A stretch of 59,978 nt of DNA from contig CAVSWT010000026.1 of assembly GCA_963731745.1 (NCBI GenBank), positions 1 through 59,978 on the forward strand. The letters run 5' to 3'. Shown here in pieces: positions 48,162 through 57,651 of the stretch. Under the pieces are notes generated by a model. The model was not told the DNA's origin and did not search any database. It worked only from the letters and a program-made list of their open reading frames with translations. The translations under genes and the position numbers were made by a program. This DNA is from CAVSWT01 sp963731745. GTDB taxonomy: Bacteria > Bacteroidota > Ignavibacteria > Ignavibacteriales > Ignavibacteriaceae. How positions within the stretch are numbered: position 1 is the first letter of the stretch; each line of letters starts with the position of its first letter.

Positions 48162-48634
48162 TCAATCCAAAAAAAGTCAGTGCTTCAACAATAACAATGA
48201 CAGAACTTGTTCTGCCAAATCACACTAACCAGCTGACCAAGCTGCTTGGCGGTCAGTTGATGCATTGGATAGATATTTGTGCAGCGCTTTCTGCTGCCAA
48301 ACATAATCAATGCGTTTGCGTTACTGCTTCGGTTGATAGAATTGATTTTCATCATCCTATAGAATTAGGCAATGCCGTTACGTTAACAGCATCTGTTAAC
48401 AGGGTATTTAAATCATCAATGGAAATTGGAGTAAAAGTTTTTGCGGAATCTTTCAAAGAAGGAACGAGGGTTCACACCAATACAGCATATTTAACTTTTG
48501 TAAGTGTTGACAGCAGCGGAAAGCCCGTACAAGGAGTTCAGGTAATACCCGAAACGGAAGATGAAAAAAGAAGATATGACGAAGCCTTGCAAAGGAGAGA
48601 AAACAGGCTTAAAAATAGAATTAAGCAAAGCTGA
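48158..48634 (+). CDS. Acyl-CoA thioesterase (hotdog fold, YciA/BACH type)
   Basis: A 158-residue hotdog-fold enzyme that hydrolyses acyl-CoA. The family blocks are LPNHTNQLTKLLGGQLMHWID (its catalytic Asn and Asp region), TASVDRIDFHHPIELGN, and VNRVFKSSMEIGVKV. The C-terminal tail is charged (KRRYDEALQRRENRLKNR), and forms a helix beyond the fold. It overlaps bamD by 4 bases and its 3' end overlaps the start region of the FG-GAP gene, so it is translated as part of that run. Likely substrates are medium to long acyl-CoAs. Confidence 0.9.
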   Translation: MINPKKVSASTITMTELVLPNHTNQLTKLLGGQLMHWIDICAALSAAKHNQCVCVTASVDRIDFHHPIELGNAVTLTASVNRVFKSSMEIGVKVFAESFKEGTRVHTNTAYLTFVSVDSSGKPVQGVQVIPETEDEKRRYDEALQRRENRLKNRIKQS

Positions 48635-50718
48635 AATAATCTTTTGCCTTTTCTTGCTTACCCAGGATATTTTTTCACAAATTCCTATCAACGGCTTTTG
48701 TAAATACAATGATATAAAAGTTGATTCAGGTTACACTTCTTTTTTTGCTTTGAATTACAACGGCGATTCTTACGCTGATTTATTCCTTTACAATTCTAAT
48801 GATAAAAAATCTGTTTCATTTCTCGGAGATAATAGCGGGAGTTTTAACAAAGATTATGAAGATAATTTACCTTTTGAAATTTCCCAGCTTCAAAATGTAA
48901 GAGCTAAAAACGGTATGATTCAAGAATATGCATTTACATCCAGGAAAACTAGGCAGGTTGGAACTTTAAAATTTACCGAAAAAGGTAAACCGGAAATTGA
49001 ATCGAAAATTGAGCTTAAATCTTATCCAGAAAATTTAAGTATAGGCGATATTCAAAATGATGGTAAGTCCGAAATGCTTGTGTCGGGTAGTTCTTTTGAA
49101 GGCCTGTCTATAATTTTCAATCGAGATAAAAATTTAATTGAAAAAAAAATTATTGATAAAACAGTTTTTTCCAGTTCAGTTTTAACAGATTTGAGCAATG
49201 ATGGTGAACTTGATATAGCAGCGTTTAACGTATTTACAAATTCTATAAATTTTTTCTATAATATTGGCGGTAATGATTTTAAAAAAGTAAGAAGCATTCC
49301 AGCAAGAGGAAAAAATTTACTCACTTACGGCTTCTGATTTAAATTTTGATGATTACAGTGATTTGATTTTTGTAAAAGGAAATTCTATTAATATTTTGTA
49401 CGGCGATTATGCTTCTGCATATCAAACATCAATCTCACTTCCTTCAAAAAATTTCCCAAACAAAATAGCTCTTGGTGATTTTAATAAAGACGGCAAAGTA
49501 GATATCGCCTATGTAAATTATGAAGAATCTACGTTATCAGTTTTCTTTGCTAAAAGTGATTATGAGTATTTTCCTGAAATAGTTTACCTTAAAAGCGAAC
49601 ATGTACAAGATTTAATTCCTTACTACAGCAAATTTATTAATGGACTAGCCTTGCTCTGCAGCAACGGCAAAATTGTTACTCTAACAAATTTGTCTTCGAT
49701 TTCTAATAATTCCAATATTGCGGCGGGAGCTGAGCCTTCATCAATTAAATATTTTGATTTAGAAAATAACGGAATAATTGATATTGCATATTTAGACAAA
49801 TACACAAACAATTTGAATTTGATAATTAGAAATAATGCCGGAATTCCTTCAAACATGTACATGTATCAAATGCATGAAAATCATAATGAAATTTTAATTG
49901 ATAATTCTCAACGTCTTGAAAAAATATTTTATTGCTATTCACATGGCAAAAAACTAATTGAAGTCTTTGATATAAATTTTTCAAATAAAAAAATAAATCG
50001 AACAGATATTTATTCTCCAGGAAATATTCTTGATTTGAAATTTAAAAGAGAAAATGAAAATATTAATCTCTATGTTGTTTATAAAAAAGATGGGAAACTT
50101 GGTGCAGCATTATTTGAAAATAAAAATTCAACATTTTACTTAAATGACTATCCTGGTATTTTAAATAATGTAGCCTCGGCAAATATTTCAATAAATAATC
50201 AGCCAAGTATTTATGCATGGAGTCGTGAAGAAGATTCGTTGAAAATATCTTTAATTAAATTTGGCAGTAGGAGTAAAAATTATAAAAAGCTGTATTCCGT
50301 ATACGATAAAAACTTTAAAATTGTAAATACTTTTTTGGAAGATTTATTTAATAAAAATAAAGATGTTTTATTAAGTTTTTTTAAATTAGGCGATCAAAAA
50401 AATACAATTGCTAATACAGTAGACTTTTCAACCAGTTATAAAAATATTAAAACAGCAAATCTATTCTCTGGAGGAAATGCTAAATATTTTTACGGCGAAA
50501 TGAAATTCAACGGATTAAAGAAGTTATTTTTTTATAATCCTGATAATGAAACGATTTTTAAAATTGATTTTATAAATAATGGTAAGAACATAGTTATAAC
50601 AAAAATTGCAGATGAAATTAATTTAGAAAGTTTTTTTATTAAAAATATGAACTCAAAAAATTATCATATCGTATTTATCAATAATCTAAATCATAGCATC
50701 TCTATTAAAAAATTATAG
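48561..50718 (+). pseudogene. Secreted FG-GAP/VCBS-like repeat protein, split by one frameshift
   Basis: The first part (48561-49337) has a signal-like segment IIFCLFLLTQDIFS and then repeats. The second part (to 50718) continues them. Repeat units carry the FG-GAP-type acidic core D-x-N-x-D-G: DIQNDGKSEML, DLSNDGELDIA, DFNKDGKVDIA, DLENNGIIDIA. The break is in the six-A run 49310-49315; one A fewer gives ARGKIYSLTASDLNFDDYSDL and joins the two into about 718 residues. The start is uncertain because the first ATG lies inside the thioesterase gene. It is exported and probably forms a beta-propeller surface protein, binding calcium; partner unknown. Confidence 0.75.
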
Positions 50719-50721
50719 TTA

Positions 50722-52371
50722 ATGAAATACATTTTTATCATCTTTTTATTATTAAGCATTTCAAATATATTTGCGGGAGATTTAAGTACATCTCAACTGG
50801 ATTCTTTGTATAATCTATTCGTCCATGGAAAATCCTCTTCATTTACGGAACAGCCAATTAATTCTGATAAATATATCAAATGCGGATTTGGTTTGGTAGC
50901 TGCTGTTAATGAAAATATGAATTCATTTTCTGCACAACAGCAAACTGAGATAAAAAAACTTCTTCAAAGGCCGGTTAAGGATGCAAGCATGGTTACGCCG
51001 GGAGGTTTTTTTAGAATCCATTATAACTCCACCGGTAATGATATGCCGAATTATGATAATGTGGGTTTGGAACAATCTTTAAATTTATTAGCCGAAGCTC
51101 TTGATTCAAGTTATAATTTTGAAGTTGGTTTTTTAGGTTATCCTGCTCCTCCATCAGATAACGGGGAAGGCGGCGATAACTTATACGATATTTATGTTAG
51201 TGATCTCTCCGGACTAAGACTTTACGGACGAACCAATTTTGATTTTACCGGTACTACAGGTCCAAGTTATATGGAAATTGAAAATGATTTTTCAAGCTAT
51301 CCAACTAAAGGAATAAATGCAGCCCGTGTAACGGTGGCTCATGAATTTCATCATGCTATTCAATTAGGGAATTATATTTATCGCGATAGTGATTTATTTT
51401 TTTATGAATTAACTTCAACATCTATGGAAGAGTTCGTTTTCAACACAGTGAATGACTATTACAATTATTTAAAAGATTATTTTAATTTTCCGAATAAAGC
51501 GTTCAGCCAGTATGATGGTTATGAATTGGCTCCCTGGAATATTTTTCTTAAAGATAAATACGGTTATGATATTATAAAAAAACAGTGGGAATTAATGCCG
51601 AAGATGAGGGCGCTTCAAGCAATTCAAAATACTTTATTAGATGAAGGTAATACATTCGGTAAAGCATATAATCAATTTGGTGTGTGGACATATTTTACAG
51701 GTTATCGTGCGAAACTTTCTTCGCAAAAATATTTTGATGAAGGTGAAAATTATCCGCTTTTAAAAGCTTTCACTACAATTACATTTAATTCATCACTAAA
51801 AACTGTTGGTATTTCTGCAAGGGCGACTTCTGATTATCTTTTAAACTTTGTGAATCCGGACAATGGCGACACACTATCAGCAATGATTACTGATGGTGAT
51901 TATAATTCGGGGATTGATAGTCTCAATAAATTATTTACCGCTGAATATGATTTATCAAATTCGACAATTGCGGGAGGTTATCAGTTAGATGAAAATTACT
52001 TCGCAAAATTAAGTACAAATAAACCTAACTATTGGTATTCTTCTGAAATATTAAATAATCTTCTTATCCATGAAGGAACAATTTCAATTACTGCTGTAAG
52101 TTTTATATATCCAAATCCATTTGTTTATGAAAAAAATTTATATATCAATATTCCTTTAGAAGGAAATAATAATTCTGTTGTTGATCTAAATGTTTATACA
52201 GTGGGGATGGAGTTAGTATATTCTTCTTCAGTAGTCGTTTCACCAGGAAAGCTGGTTAGATGGAACGGAAGATCAAACAATAATAATAAACTTGCCAGCG
52301 GCGTATATATTTACGCAATTAAAAATGGCAATGAAACGTTAACCGGCAAAGTGGTGATATTTAATGAGTAA
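50722..52371 (+). CDS. Secreted metalloprotease-like protein with type IX sorting domain (MXAN_6640-like)
   Basis: The signal peptide MKYIFIIFLLLSISNIFA leads to a 549-residue protein. A zinc motif VAHEFHHAIQ (about residues 204-213) followed by ELTSTSMEEFVF resembles the MXAN_6640 putative metalloprotease group. The FRIHYNSTGNDMPNYDN start of the domain is typical of it. The last about 85 residues have YPNPFVYEKNLYINIP, an internal W-N-G-R turn and ASGVYIYAIKNGNETLTGKVV. That is the type IX secretion C-terminal signal. So the enzyme is exported and attached or released by T9SS. It overlaps ccmA by 8 bases. Confidence 0.87.
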   Translation: MKYIFIIFLLLSISNIFAGDLSTSQLDSLYNLFVHGKSSSFTEQPINSDKYIKCGFGLVAAVNENMNSFSAQQQTEIKKLLQRPVKDASMVTPGGFFRIHYNSTGNDMPNYDNVGLEQSLNLLAEALDSSYNFEVGFLGYPAPPSDNGEGGDNLYDIYVSDLSGLRLYGRTNFDFTGTTGPSYMEIENDFSSYPTKGINAARVTVAHEFHHAIQLGNYIYRDSDLFFYELTSTSMEEFVFNTVNDYYNYLKDYFNFPNKAFSQYDGYELAPWNIFLKDKYGYDIIKKQWELMPKMRALQAIQNTLLDEGNTFGKAYNQFGVWTYFTGYRAKLSSQKYFDEGENYPLLKAFTTITFNSSLKTVGISARATSDYLLNFVNPDNGDTLSAMITDGDYNSGIDSLNKLFTAEYDLSNSTIAGGYQLDENYFAKLSTNKPNYWYSSEILNNLLIHEGTISITAVSFIYPNPFVYEKNLYINIPLEGNNNSVVDLNVYTVGMELVYSSSVVVSPGKLVRWNGRSNNNNKLASGVYIYAIKNGNETLTGKVVIFNE

Positions 52372-52996
52372 GTATTCGGTTGAAGCTAAATCTGTAAAAA
52401 AAAATTTTGGCAGAAGACTCATTTTTGATAATATTAATTTTCAATTAAATGAGAAAGGTATATTTGGAATTTCCGGCCCTAACGGTTCTGGTAAATCAAC
52501 TTTAGTAAAAATTATTGCGGGAATAATTTCTCCGTCAGAAGGCGAGATACTCCATATAAATAATGGTGGTAAAATTGAGTCTGATAAATTACATAACCAT
52601 ATAGGATTTGTCTCTCCATATTTGGTATTGTATGACGAATTTACTGCACTGGAAAATCTTAATCATTTTGCGAAGATTAGAGATGTGAAATTTAATAAAG
52701 AAAAAATTGATTACCTTTTAAATAAATTTTTACTATTTAATCGAAAAGATGATTTTGTAAAAACGTATTCTTCCGGAATGAAACAGCGCATGAAATTTAT
52801 TTTTGCCTTAATGCATTCGCCCCAATTATTAATTTTAGATGAACCTACTTCAAACTTAGACACAGAAGGAAAAGAATCAGTTTATTCAATTATAAAAGAA
52901 GAAGGATTAAATAATATAGTTATTGTCGCCTCCAATGAAGAATCCGATTTGGCATTGTGTGGTGAAATAATTAAGCTTGAACAATTTAAAAATTAA
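52364..52996 (+). CDS. ccmA: Heme exporter ATP-binding protein CcmA
   Basis: The ATPase of the CcmAB complex that powers release of holo-CcmE in cytochrome c maturation. The 210 residues include Walker A GPNGSGKSTLVK, the signature YSSGMKQRMKFIFAL, Walker B LLILDEPTSNLD, and LYDEFTALENLNHFAKI of the Q-loop region. In place of a His in the H-loop it reads VIVASNEESDL. The gene overlaps the protease gene by 8 bp and the ccmB start is 36 bp away. It starts the ccmA-B-C-D-E-F run. A general ABC ATPase is possible, but the context settles it. Confidence 0.88.
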   Translation: MSKYSVEAKSVKKNFGRRLIFDNINFQLNEKGIFGISGPNGSGKSTLVKIIAGIISPSEGEILHINNGGKIESDKLHNHIGFVSPYLVLYDEFTALENLNHFAKIRDVKFNKEKIDYLLNKFLLFNRKDDFVKTYSSGMKQRMKFIFALMHSPQLLILDEPTSNLDTEGKESVYSIIKEEGLNNIVIVASNEESDLALCGEIIKLEQFKN

Positions 52997-53032
52997 AGCT
53001 TACTTTTGATATTTTACGTTTGAAAAATAAAA

Positions 53033-53691
53033 ATGAAAGCCTACGCACTTTTTAAAAAGATTTTAACTCCGAGTTAAGAACACGGTATGCAGTAAATTCT
53101 CTTGCCATGTTTATTGTAGTTGCAATTAGTGTAATACTTTTTGCTATTGGAACTGAACGAATCTCCCAAGCCTTAACCGGCGGATTATTTTGGGTTGTAA
53201 TATTCTTTTCTGCCATGTCTGGTTTATCTCGTGCTTTTGTATCTGAAGAGGAGAGAGGCACTGCTTTAACACTGCAATTAATTTGTGCACCTTCAACGGT
53301 TTTTACAGGCAAATTAGTATTCAATTTAATTTTAGTTTTTTGTATGAATACTGTGATAGCGTTGCTTTATTCAGCACTTTTTAGCGGGTTTGTAGTGCAA
53401 AATTTTCTTCTTTTTATCATAACTTTCGTACTTGGAAATATCGGACTCGCAGTCGCATCTACAATTATTGCTGCAATCATTGCGAAGGCTGGATCAAAAG
53501 GCTCTCTGTATCCGGTTCTCTCGTTCCCAATTTTACTGCCTTTGATTTTAACTGCTGTAAAGTTAACTTTGTTTTCAATTGATGGCACAACTATTGAAAC
53601 TGCTAAGTTTGAATTAGCAATTGTTGCGTGCTATGACGTAATCATGATTTCAGCTTCCTACATGTTATTCGATTTTATCTGGAAAGATTAG
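53033..53691 (+). pseudogene. ccmB: Heme exporter membrane protein CcmB, split by one homopolymer slip
   Basis: The ATG at 53033 opens MKAYALFKK and then runs into a stop. Adding one A to the five-A run at 53054-53058 gives KKDFNSELRTRYAVNSLAMF, the true CcmB start, and reading continues to 53691, about 219 residues. Six membrane segments follow, with LSRAFVSEEERGTALTLQLICAP between the second and third. This loop is the CcmB hallmark. An ORF caller would start at 53107 and lose about 25 residues. The break is in a homopolymer and all else is intact, so I take the gene as functional. Confidence 0.88.
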
Positions 53692-53722
53692 TAATTTTAA
53701 GAACATTTTAGGCTAACATAAT

Positions 53723-54427
53723 ATGGCTTGGAAAATCACACTTTTTCTTTTAGTTTGTTTCGTTTCGATAGCGGGAATATCTTTTCCCATCGTCGAGAAT
53801 CCCGTTGCATGGTATCAATTTCCATTAATACCGGGATTAGAAGAAAACGCTAAAATTATCTTCTTTCATGTACCTACAGCATGGCTTACCGTTGTTGCAT
53901 TTTTTATGACCGCATATTACGGATTTAAATTTTTACGTAAGAAAAACCTTGATGATGATGCTAAATCTTATGCAGCAGCGCAGCTAGGAATTGTCTTCTG
54001 TATTTTAGCAACCATAACAGGTGCAGTTTGGGCAAAATTTGCCTGGGGTTCTTTTTGGAGCTGGGATCCAAGACAAACAAGTATCTTTGCTCTTTTATTA
54101 ATTTATGGTGCCTGGTTCGCTCTTCGCTCTTCAATAGAATCAGAAGAAAAACGCGCAACTCTTTCTGCGGTTTATAGCATGATTGCTTTTGTAACGGTTC
54201 CGTTTTTTATTTTTGTGATGCCGAGAATAATGACTGGATTGCATCCGGGATCAGCTGACGATACTAATGCAGGGCCAGTGGTAGATTTTAAAATGAACGG
54301 AAATATGCTTTTAATATTCTTCCTTTCATTAATAGCATTTACAATCCTTTATTTTTGGATGTGGAATGTTGGTTACAAATCAATTATTTATAGAGACAAA
54401 CTTAACAAATCATATATAAGAGGATAA
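53723..54427 (+). CDS. ccmC: Cytochrome c biogenesis protein CcmC
   Basis: A 234-residue heme-handling membrane protein with six segments. The WWD heme-binding block reads AKFAWGSFWSWDPRQTS. Conserved periplasmic histidines are seen in IIFFHVPTAW (before the first WWD side) and GLHPGSADDTN. CcmC loads heme on to CcmE. It lies 31 bp after ccmB and is followed with no gap by the CcmD-like gene. Its start at ATG 53723 is the only good one. No odd features. Confidence 0.93.
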   Translation: MAWKITLFLLVCFVSIAGISFPIVENPVAWYQFPLIPGLEENAKIIFFHVPTAWLTVVAFFMTAYYGFKFLRKKNLDDDAKSYAAAQLGIVFCILATITGAVWAKFAWGSFWSWDPRQTSIFALLLIYGAWFALRSSIESEEKRATLSAVYSMIAFVTVPFFIFVMPRIMTGLHPGSADDTNAGPVVDFKMNGNMLLIFFLSLIAFTILYFWMWNVGYKSIIYRDKLNKSYIRG

Positions 54428-54586
54428 ATGGAAGGTCTTTATCAGTTCCTTGAAAAAAACTCAATCTTTATTGTTATGATAATTGTTCTAATTGTTTGGG
54501 CGGGAGTTTTCTTCTACCTCTATAGTTTGGACAAAAGAATTAAAAATGTTGAAAAAGAAATAAATGGAGATAAAAATGAAAAATAA
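54428..54586 (+). CDS. ccmD: CcmD-like small membrane protein (52 aa)
   Basis: The 52-residue frame starts at the ATG directly after the ccmC stop: MEGLYQFLEKNSIFIVM, one membrane segment (FIVMIIVLIVWAGVFFYLY), then a basic charged tail SLDKRIKNVEKEINGDK. This is the form and position of CcmD, which links CcmC and CcmE. Its end overlaps the ccmE start by 11 bases. CcmD proteins are too divergent to confirm by motif, so the call rests on place and shape. Confidence 0.82.
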   Translation: MEGLYQFLEKNSIFIVMIIVLIVWAGVFFYLYSLDKRIKNVEKEINGDKNEK

Positions 54587-54965
54587 ATATATTTTTGGCG
54601 GCGTTATCGTATCGGTTTTCTTAGTTTTAATGATTTATCTTTTCTCTCAAAGTAATATTAAATATGAAAGTGATTTTTCTAATGTTATGCAGAAAGATAA
54701 AACTGTTAAAGCTACAGGCAGCTGGGTTAAAGAAAAAAATTATGACTACAACAAGCAGAACAGAACTTTTTCATTTTACTTAGTAGATACTAAAGGCAAT
54801 GAAATGAAAGTAATTTATGATGGTTCTATTCCTAATAATTTTGAAACTGCTAAAAGTGTTGTGGTAACGGGTAAATATCAGAATGGATATTTTCATGCTA
54901 ATGATATTTTAACAAAATGTCCAAGCAAATATGAAGATCAGAAAACTGCAACTTCAAGTCTATAA
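54576..54965 (+). CDS. ccmE: Cytochrome c maturation heme chaperone CcmE, CxxxY type
   Basis: From the ATG at 54576, preceded by GGAG, the protein is 129 residues. The N-terminal anchor is YIFGGVIVSVFLVLMIYLF and an OB-fold domain follows (KTVKATGSWVKEKNY, SVVVTGKYQNGYFHANDIL). The heme-attachment site, usually H-x-x-x-Y in LAKHDEKY-like context, reads LTKCPSKYED here: Cys replaces His. Such CxxxY CcmE proteins are known from some sulfate reducers and archaea. The Cys would bind heme covalently by a different bond. CcmE receives heme from CcmC and passes it to CcmF. Confidence 0.9.
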   Translation: MKNKYIFGGVIVSVFLVLMIYLFSQSNIKYESDFSNVMQKDKTVKATGSWVKEKNYDYNKQNRTFSFYLVDTKGNEMKVIYDGSIPNNFETAKSVVVTGKYQNGYFHANDILTKCPSKYEDQKTATSSL

Positions 54966-55024
54966 AGAGTAAATATGTTTAAACTTAATCGCAAAGAAAA
55001 ATCGCTTTGCAGTGAGAGGAAATC

Positions 55025-57418
55025 ATGATTGGAAGTATTGTCCTTACCTTAGCATTAGCTTCAAGTGTAATTGCAATGGCAATGTATTTTTTAACTTTCA
55101 AGGGATATAAGAACACCATAAATTTTGGAAGAATTGCTTATCATTCAATGGCCATTCTGGTTTTTACTGCTGCTACAATTCTTCTGTACAATATACTTAC
55201 GCATAATTATGGTTTAAAATATGTTTATGACTACAGCAGCAATTCATTGCCAAAGGGAATATTAGCCGCAACTTTCTGGGCCGGGCAAGAAGGAAGCTTT
55301 ATGCTTTGGCTTTTCCTAACGTCAATCGTTGGTTTAGTGCTTCAATCTTATGCTTCCAAACGTGGTGACTTAGAACAAAGGGTTATGGTAGTTTTCACTC
55401 TGGCAACAACCTTTTTGCTGGTGATGGTTTCGCCGTTATTTAAAAGTCCATTCACTTACATTTGGGCTGAACCGGTTTTTGTAGCAGTTAAAGATATCAA
55501 CCCTATTTACCTTGGTCAGTCGTGGATACAGAATTTTATGTTTAGTGATGGCTCCAGCGGTCAAAGTTTTATTAAGATGAATACCGATTTGTACAATACT
55601 TTAATGGCCTCAGGAATTCCTATAAAACAATTTATTATTGACGGTAAAGGCTTAAACCCGCAGCTAATGAATTTCTGGATGCAGATTCATCCCCCGATTC
55701 TATTTACTGGTTTTTCAATGGCAACAGTTCCATTTACCTTCGCAATGGCTGCTTTAATGAAAAATGATTATCGTGATTGGGTTAAGCAATCATTCCCCTG
55801 GGTTCTTGCCGGTGCAGGTATTTTAGGGCTGGGAATCATGCTTGGCGGTTATTGGGCTTATGAAATGCTTGGTTGGGGCGGATATTGGGCTTGGGATCCT
55901 GTAGAAAATTCAAGCTTGATTCCATGGCTGGTTGGAGTTGCATCAATACATACTCTTCTTGTTCAAAGAAAGAGTCAGGCAAAAGGAAATGGACTTGGCA
56001 AATTTGCTAAAACCAATTTAATCCTATGTATAATGACATACATTTTGGTCTTGTACAGCACATTTTTAACACGAAGCGGAATTTTGGGAGATGCTTCAGT
56101 TCACTCATTTGTTGATCCTGGGATGCTGGTTTATTTATTCTTAGTTATTTTTATCGGAACATTTATACTTGTTGGTTTTGGAGCAATTGCTTTTAGATGG
56201 AAATATTTAACCGAGCATCAAGAAGTTGAAGAAGGTTTGTTATCACGAGATTTTGCTCTTTTCACTGCAGCAATCGTACTAAGTGCGTCTGCAGTTATTG
56301 TTTTAGTTGGAACTTCCGCACCGATTTTTGGACATTCCGTTGATAAGTTCTTTTATAATGAAATGCATATTCCAATTGCAATCATAATAGGATTACTAAA
56401 TGGTTTAAGCCTTCTTCTAAAATGGAAAGATACTAAAGGGCAGGAGTTATTAAAAAAATCGATACCATCGCTTTCCATAGCATTATTGTTTACAGCTCTG
56501 GTTGTAGTATTCGGAAAAATTACTGAAGTTATGATGATTATACTAACGTTTTCATCAGCCTTTGCATTAGTTGTGAATCTTGAAATAGCTATTAAAATTG
56601 TTAAAGGTAATATGAAAATGCTTGGAGCATATGTAGCACATATAGGAATTGCATTTTTCATATTAGGAGTTATTGGTTCATCTGCATATAGTACAGAGGA
56701 GAATATTGATTTAGTAAAGAATCAGCCAACAGAAGCTTTCGGCTATAAAATGGAATTTACTGGTTACCAGCCGATTGAGAATGGAACTAAATATGCCTTT
56801 AACGTAAACATGACTAAAGGAGATAAAACTTATATAATATCTCCAATAATGTATATCAGTGAATTTAATAACGGCTTGATGAGGGAACCTGCAATATTAA
56901 CACTACCTACAAAAGATTTTTATTTATCTCCATTGGGTTATGAAGAAAATGGTGATAAGAATGAACAAGGCACAGATGTATCTTTAGGAAAGGGTGAAGA
57001 AAAAGAAGTTGCTGGGGTTAAAATTGTTTACAAAGAATTTGTAAAGCCCGATGTAAGTGTAATGCAGACCGGCGGAAATTTTAAGATGGGAACAAATTTA
57101 ATTATCACCCAGAATGGAAAATCATATAATATTGAACCAATAATTCAAAGAGAAAACGGGCAATTCGAATATATCCCTGCAACCGTTGATGAACTAAATC
57201 TTAAAATTGAACTAAAGAAAATAAATCCCGCAAATGATAGCGCTGATTTTCTTGTATCAAAAATAAATTCAGTTGCTAAATCAGAAGTGCCTAAAGAAGT
57301 TCTTAGTGTTACTGCAAGTGTAAAGCCATTTATTAATTTTGTCTGGGTTGGAGTCCTAATTATGGTTGTAGGATTTTTTGTTTCTGTTGCAAGACGATTA
57401 AAAGAGTCGTTTGTGTAA
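55025..57418 (+). CDS. ccmF: Cytochrome c heme lyase subunit CcmF
   Basis: A 797-residue multi-segment membrane protein, at least 14 hydrophobic segments. The WWD signature reads GYWAYEMLGWGGYWAWDP followed by VENSSLIPW. Periplasmic heme histidines are expected in IHPPILFTGF and in SVHSFVDPG. The C-terminal part (about residues 545-760) is a periplasmic domain of strands, and a last segment anchors it. CcmF ligates heme to apocytochromes. It is the last gene of the ccm run and is followed 26 bp later by a perfect hairpin terminator. CcmG and CcmH are not seen in this window. Confidence 0.94.
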   Translation: MIGSIVLTLALASSVIAMAMYFLTFKGYKNTINFGRIAYHSMAILVFTAATILLYNILTHNYGLKYVYDYSSNSLPKGILAATFWAGQEGSFMLWLFLTSIVGLVLQSYASKRGDLEQRVMVVFTLATTFLLVMVSPLFKSPFTYIWAEPVFVAVKDINPIYLGQSWIQNFMFSDGSSGQSFIKMNTDLYNTLMASGIPIKQFIIDGKGLNPQLMNFWMQIHPPILFTGFSMATVPFTFAMAALMKNDYRDWVKQSFPWVLAGAGILGLGIMLGGYWAYEMLGWGGYWAWDPVENSSLIPWLVGVASIHTLLVQRKSQAKGNGLGKFAKTNLILCIMTYILVLYSTFLTRSGILGDASVHSFVDPGMLVYLFLVIFIGTFILVGFGAIAFRWKYLTEHQEVEEGLLSRDFALFTAAIVLSASAVIVLVGTSAPIFGHSVDKFFYNEMHIPIAIIIGLLNGLSLLLKWKDTKGQELLKKSIPSLSIALLFTALVVVFGKITEVMMIILTFSSAFALVVNLEIAIKIVKGNMKMLGAYVAHIGIAFFILGVIGSSAYSTEENIDLVKNQPTEAFGYKMEFTGYQPIENGTKYAFNVNMTKGDKTYIISPIMYISEFNNGLMREPAILTLPTKDFYLSPLGYEENGDKNEQGTDVSLGKGEEKEVAGVKIVYKEFVKPDVSVMQTGGNFKMGTNLIITQNGKSYNIEPIIQRENGQFEYIPATVDELNLKIELKKINPANDSADFLVSKINSVAKSEVPKEVLSVTASVKPFINFVWVGVLIMVVGFFVSVARRLKESFV

Positions 57419-57443
57419 AATATGAATTAGATCATGATGAGCT

Positions 57444-57471
57444 AATGCCCGAAAATTCGGGCATTTTTTTT
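57444..57471 (+). terminator. Rho-independent terminator of the ccm run
   Basis: AATGCCCGAA and TTCGGGCATT pair over about 10 bases with almost no loop, followed by a run of eight T (57464-57471). It ends the long run that begins at bamD. Confidence 0.92.
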
Positions 57472-57576
57472 AATGCAAATGATAAAAATTCTACTAAATT
57501 CATCATACAATAGGGCTTAGATGCTTGACAAAAAAGGCAATAGTAATTAAGTTAGGATTCGTTTTTTAATAAATAT

Positions 57577-57651
57577 TCCGCGATAGCTCAATGGTGGAGC
57601 ATTCGGCTGTTAACCGAAGGGTTGCAGGTTCGAGTCCTGCTCGCGGAGCCA
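57577..57651 (+). tRNA. tRNA-Asn (anticodon GTT), CCA encoded
   Basis: A full cloverleaf. Acceptor TCCGCGA (57577-57583) pairs with TCGCGGA (57641-57647), discriminator G, then CCA to 57651. D arm GCTC/GAGC, anticodon stem TTCGG/CCGAA around the loop CTGTTAA (anticodon GTT, 57609-57611), and T arm GCAGG/CCTGC around TTCGAGT. It is transcribed towards the recombinase gene, which overlaps its 3' half on the other strand. Confidence 0.96.
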
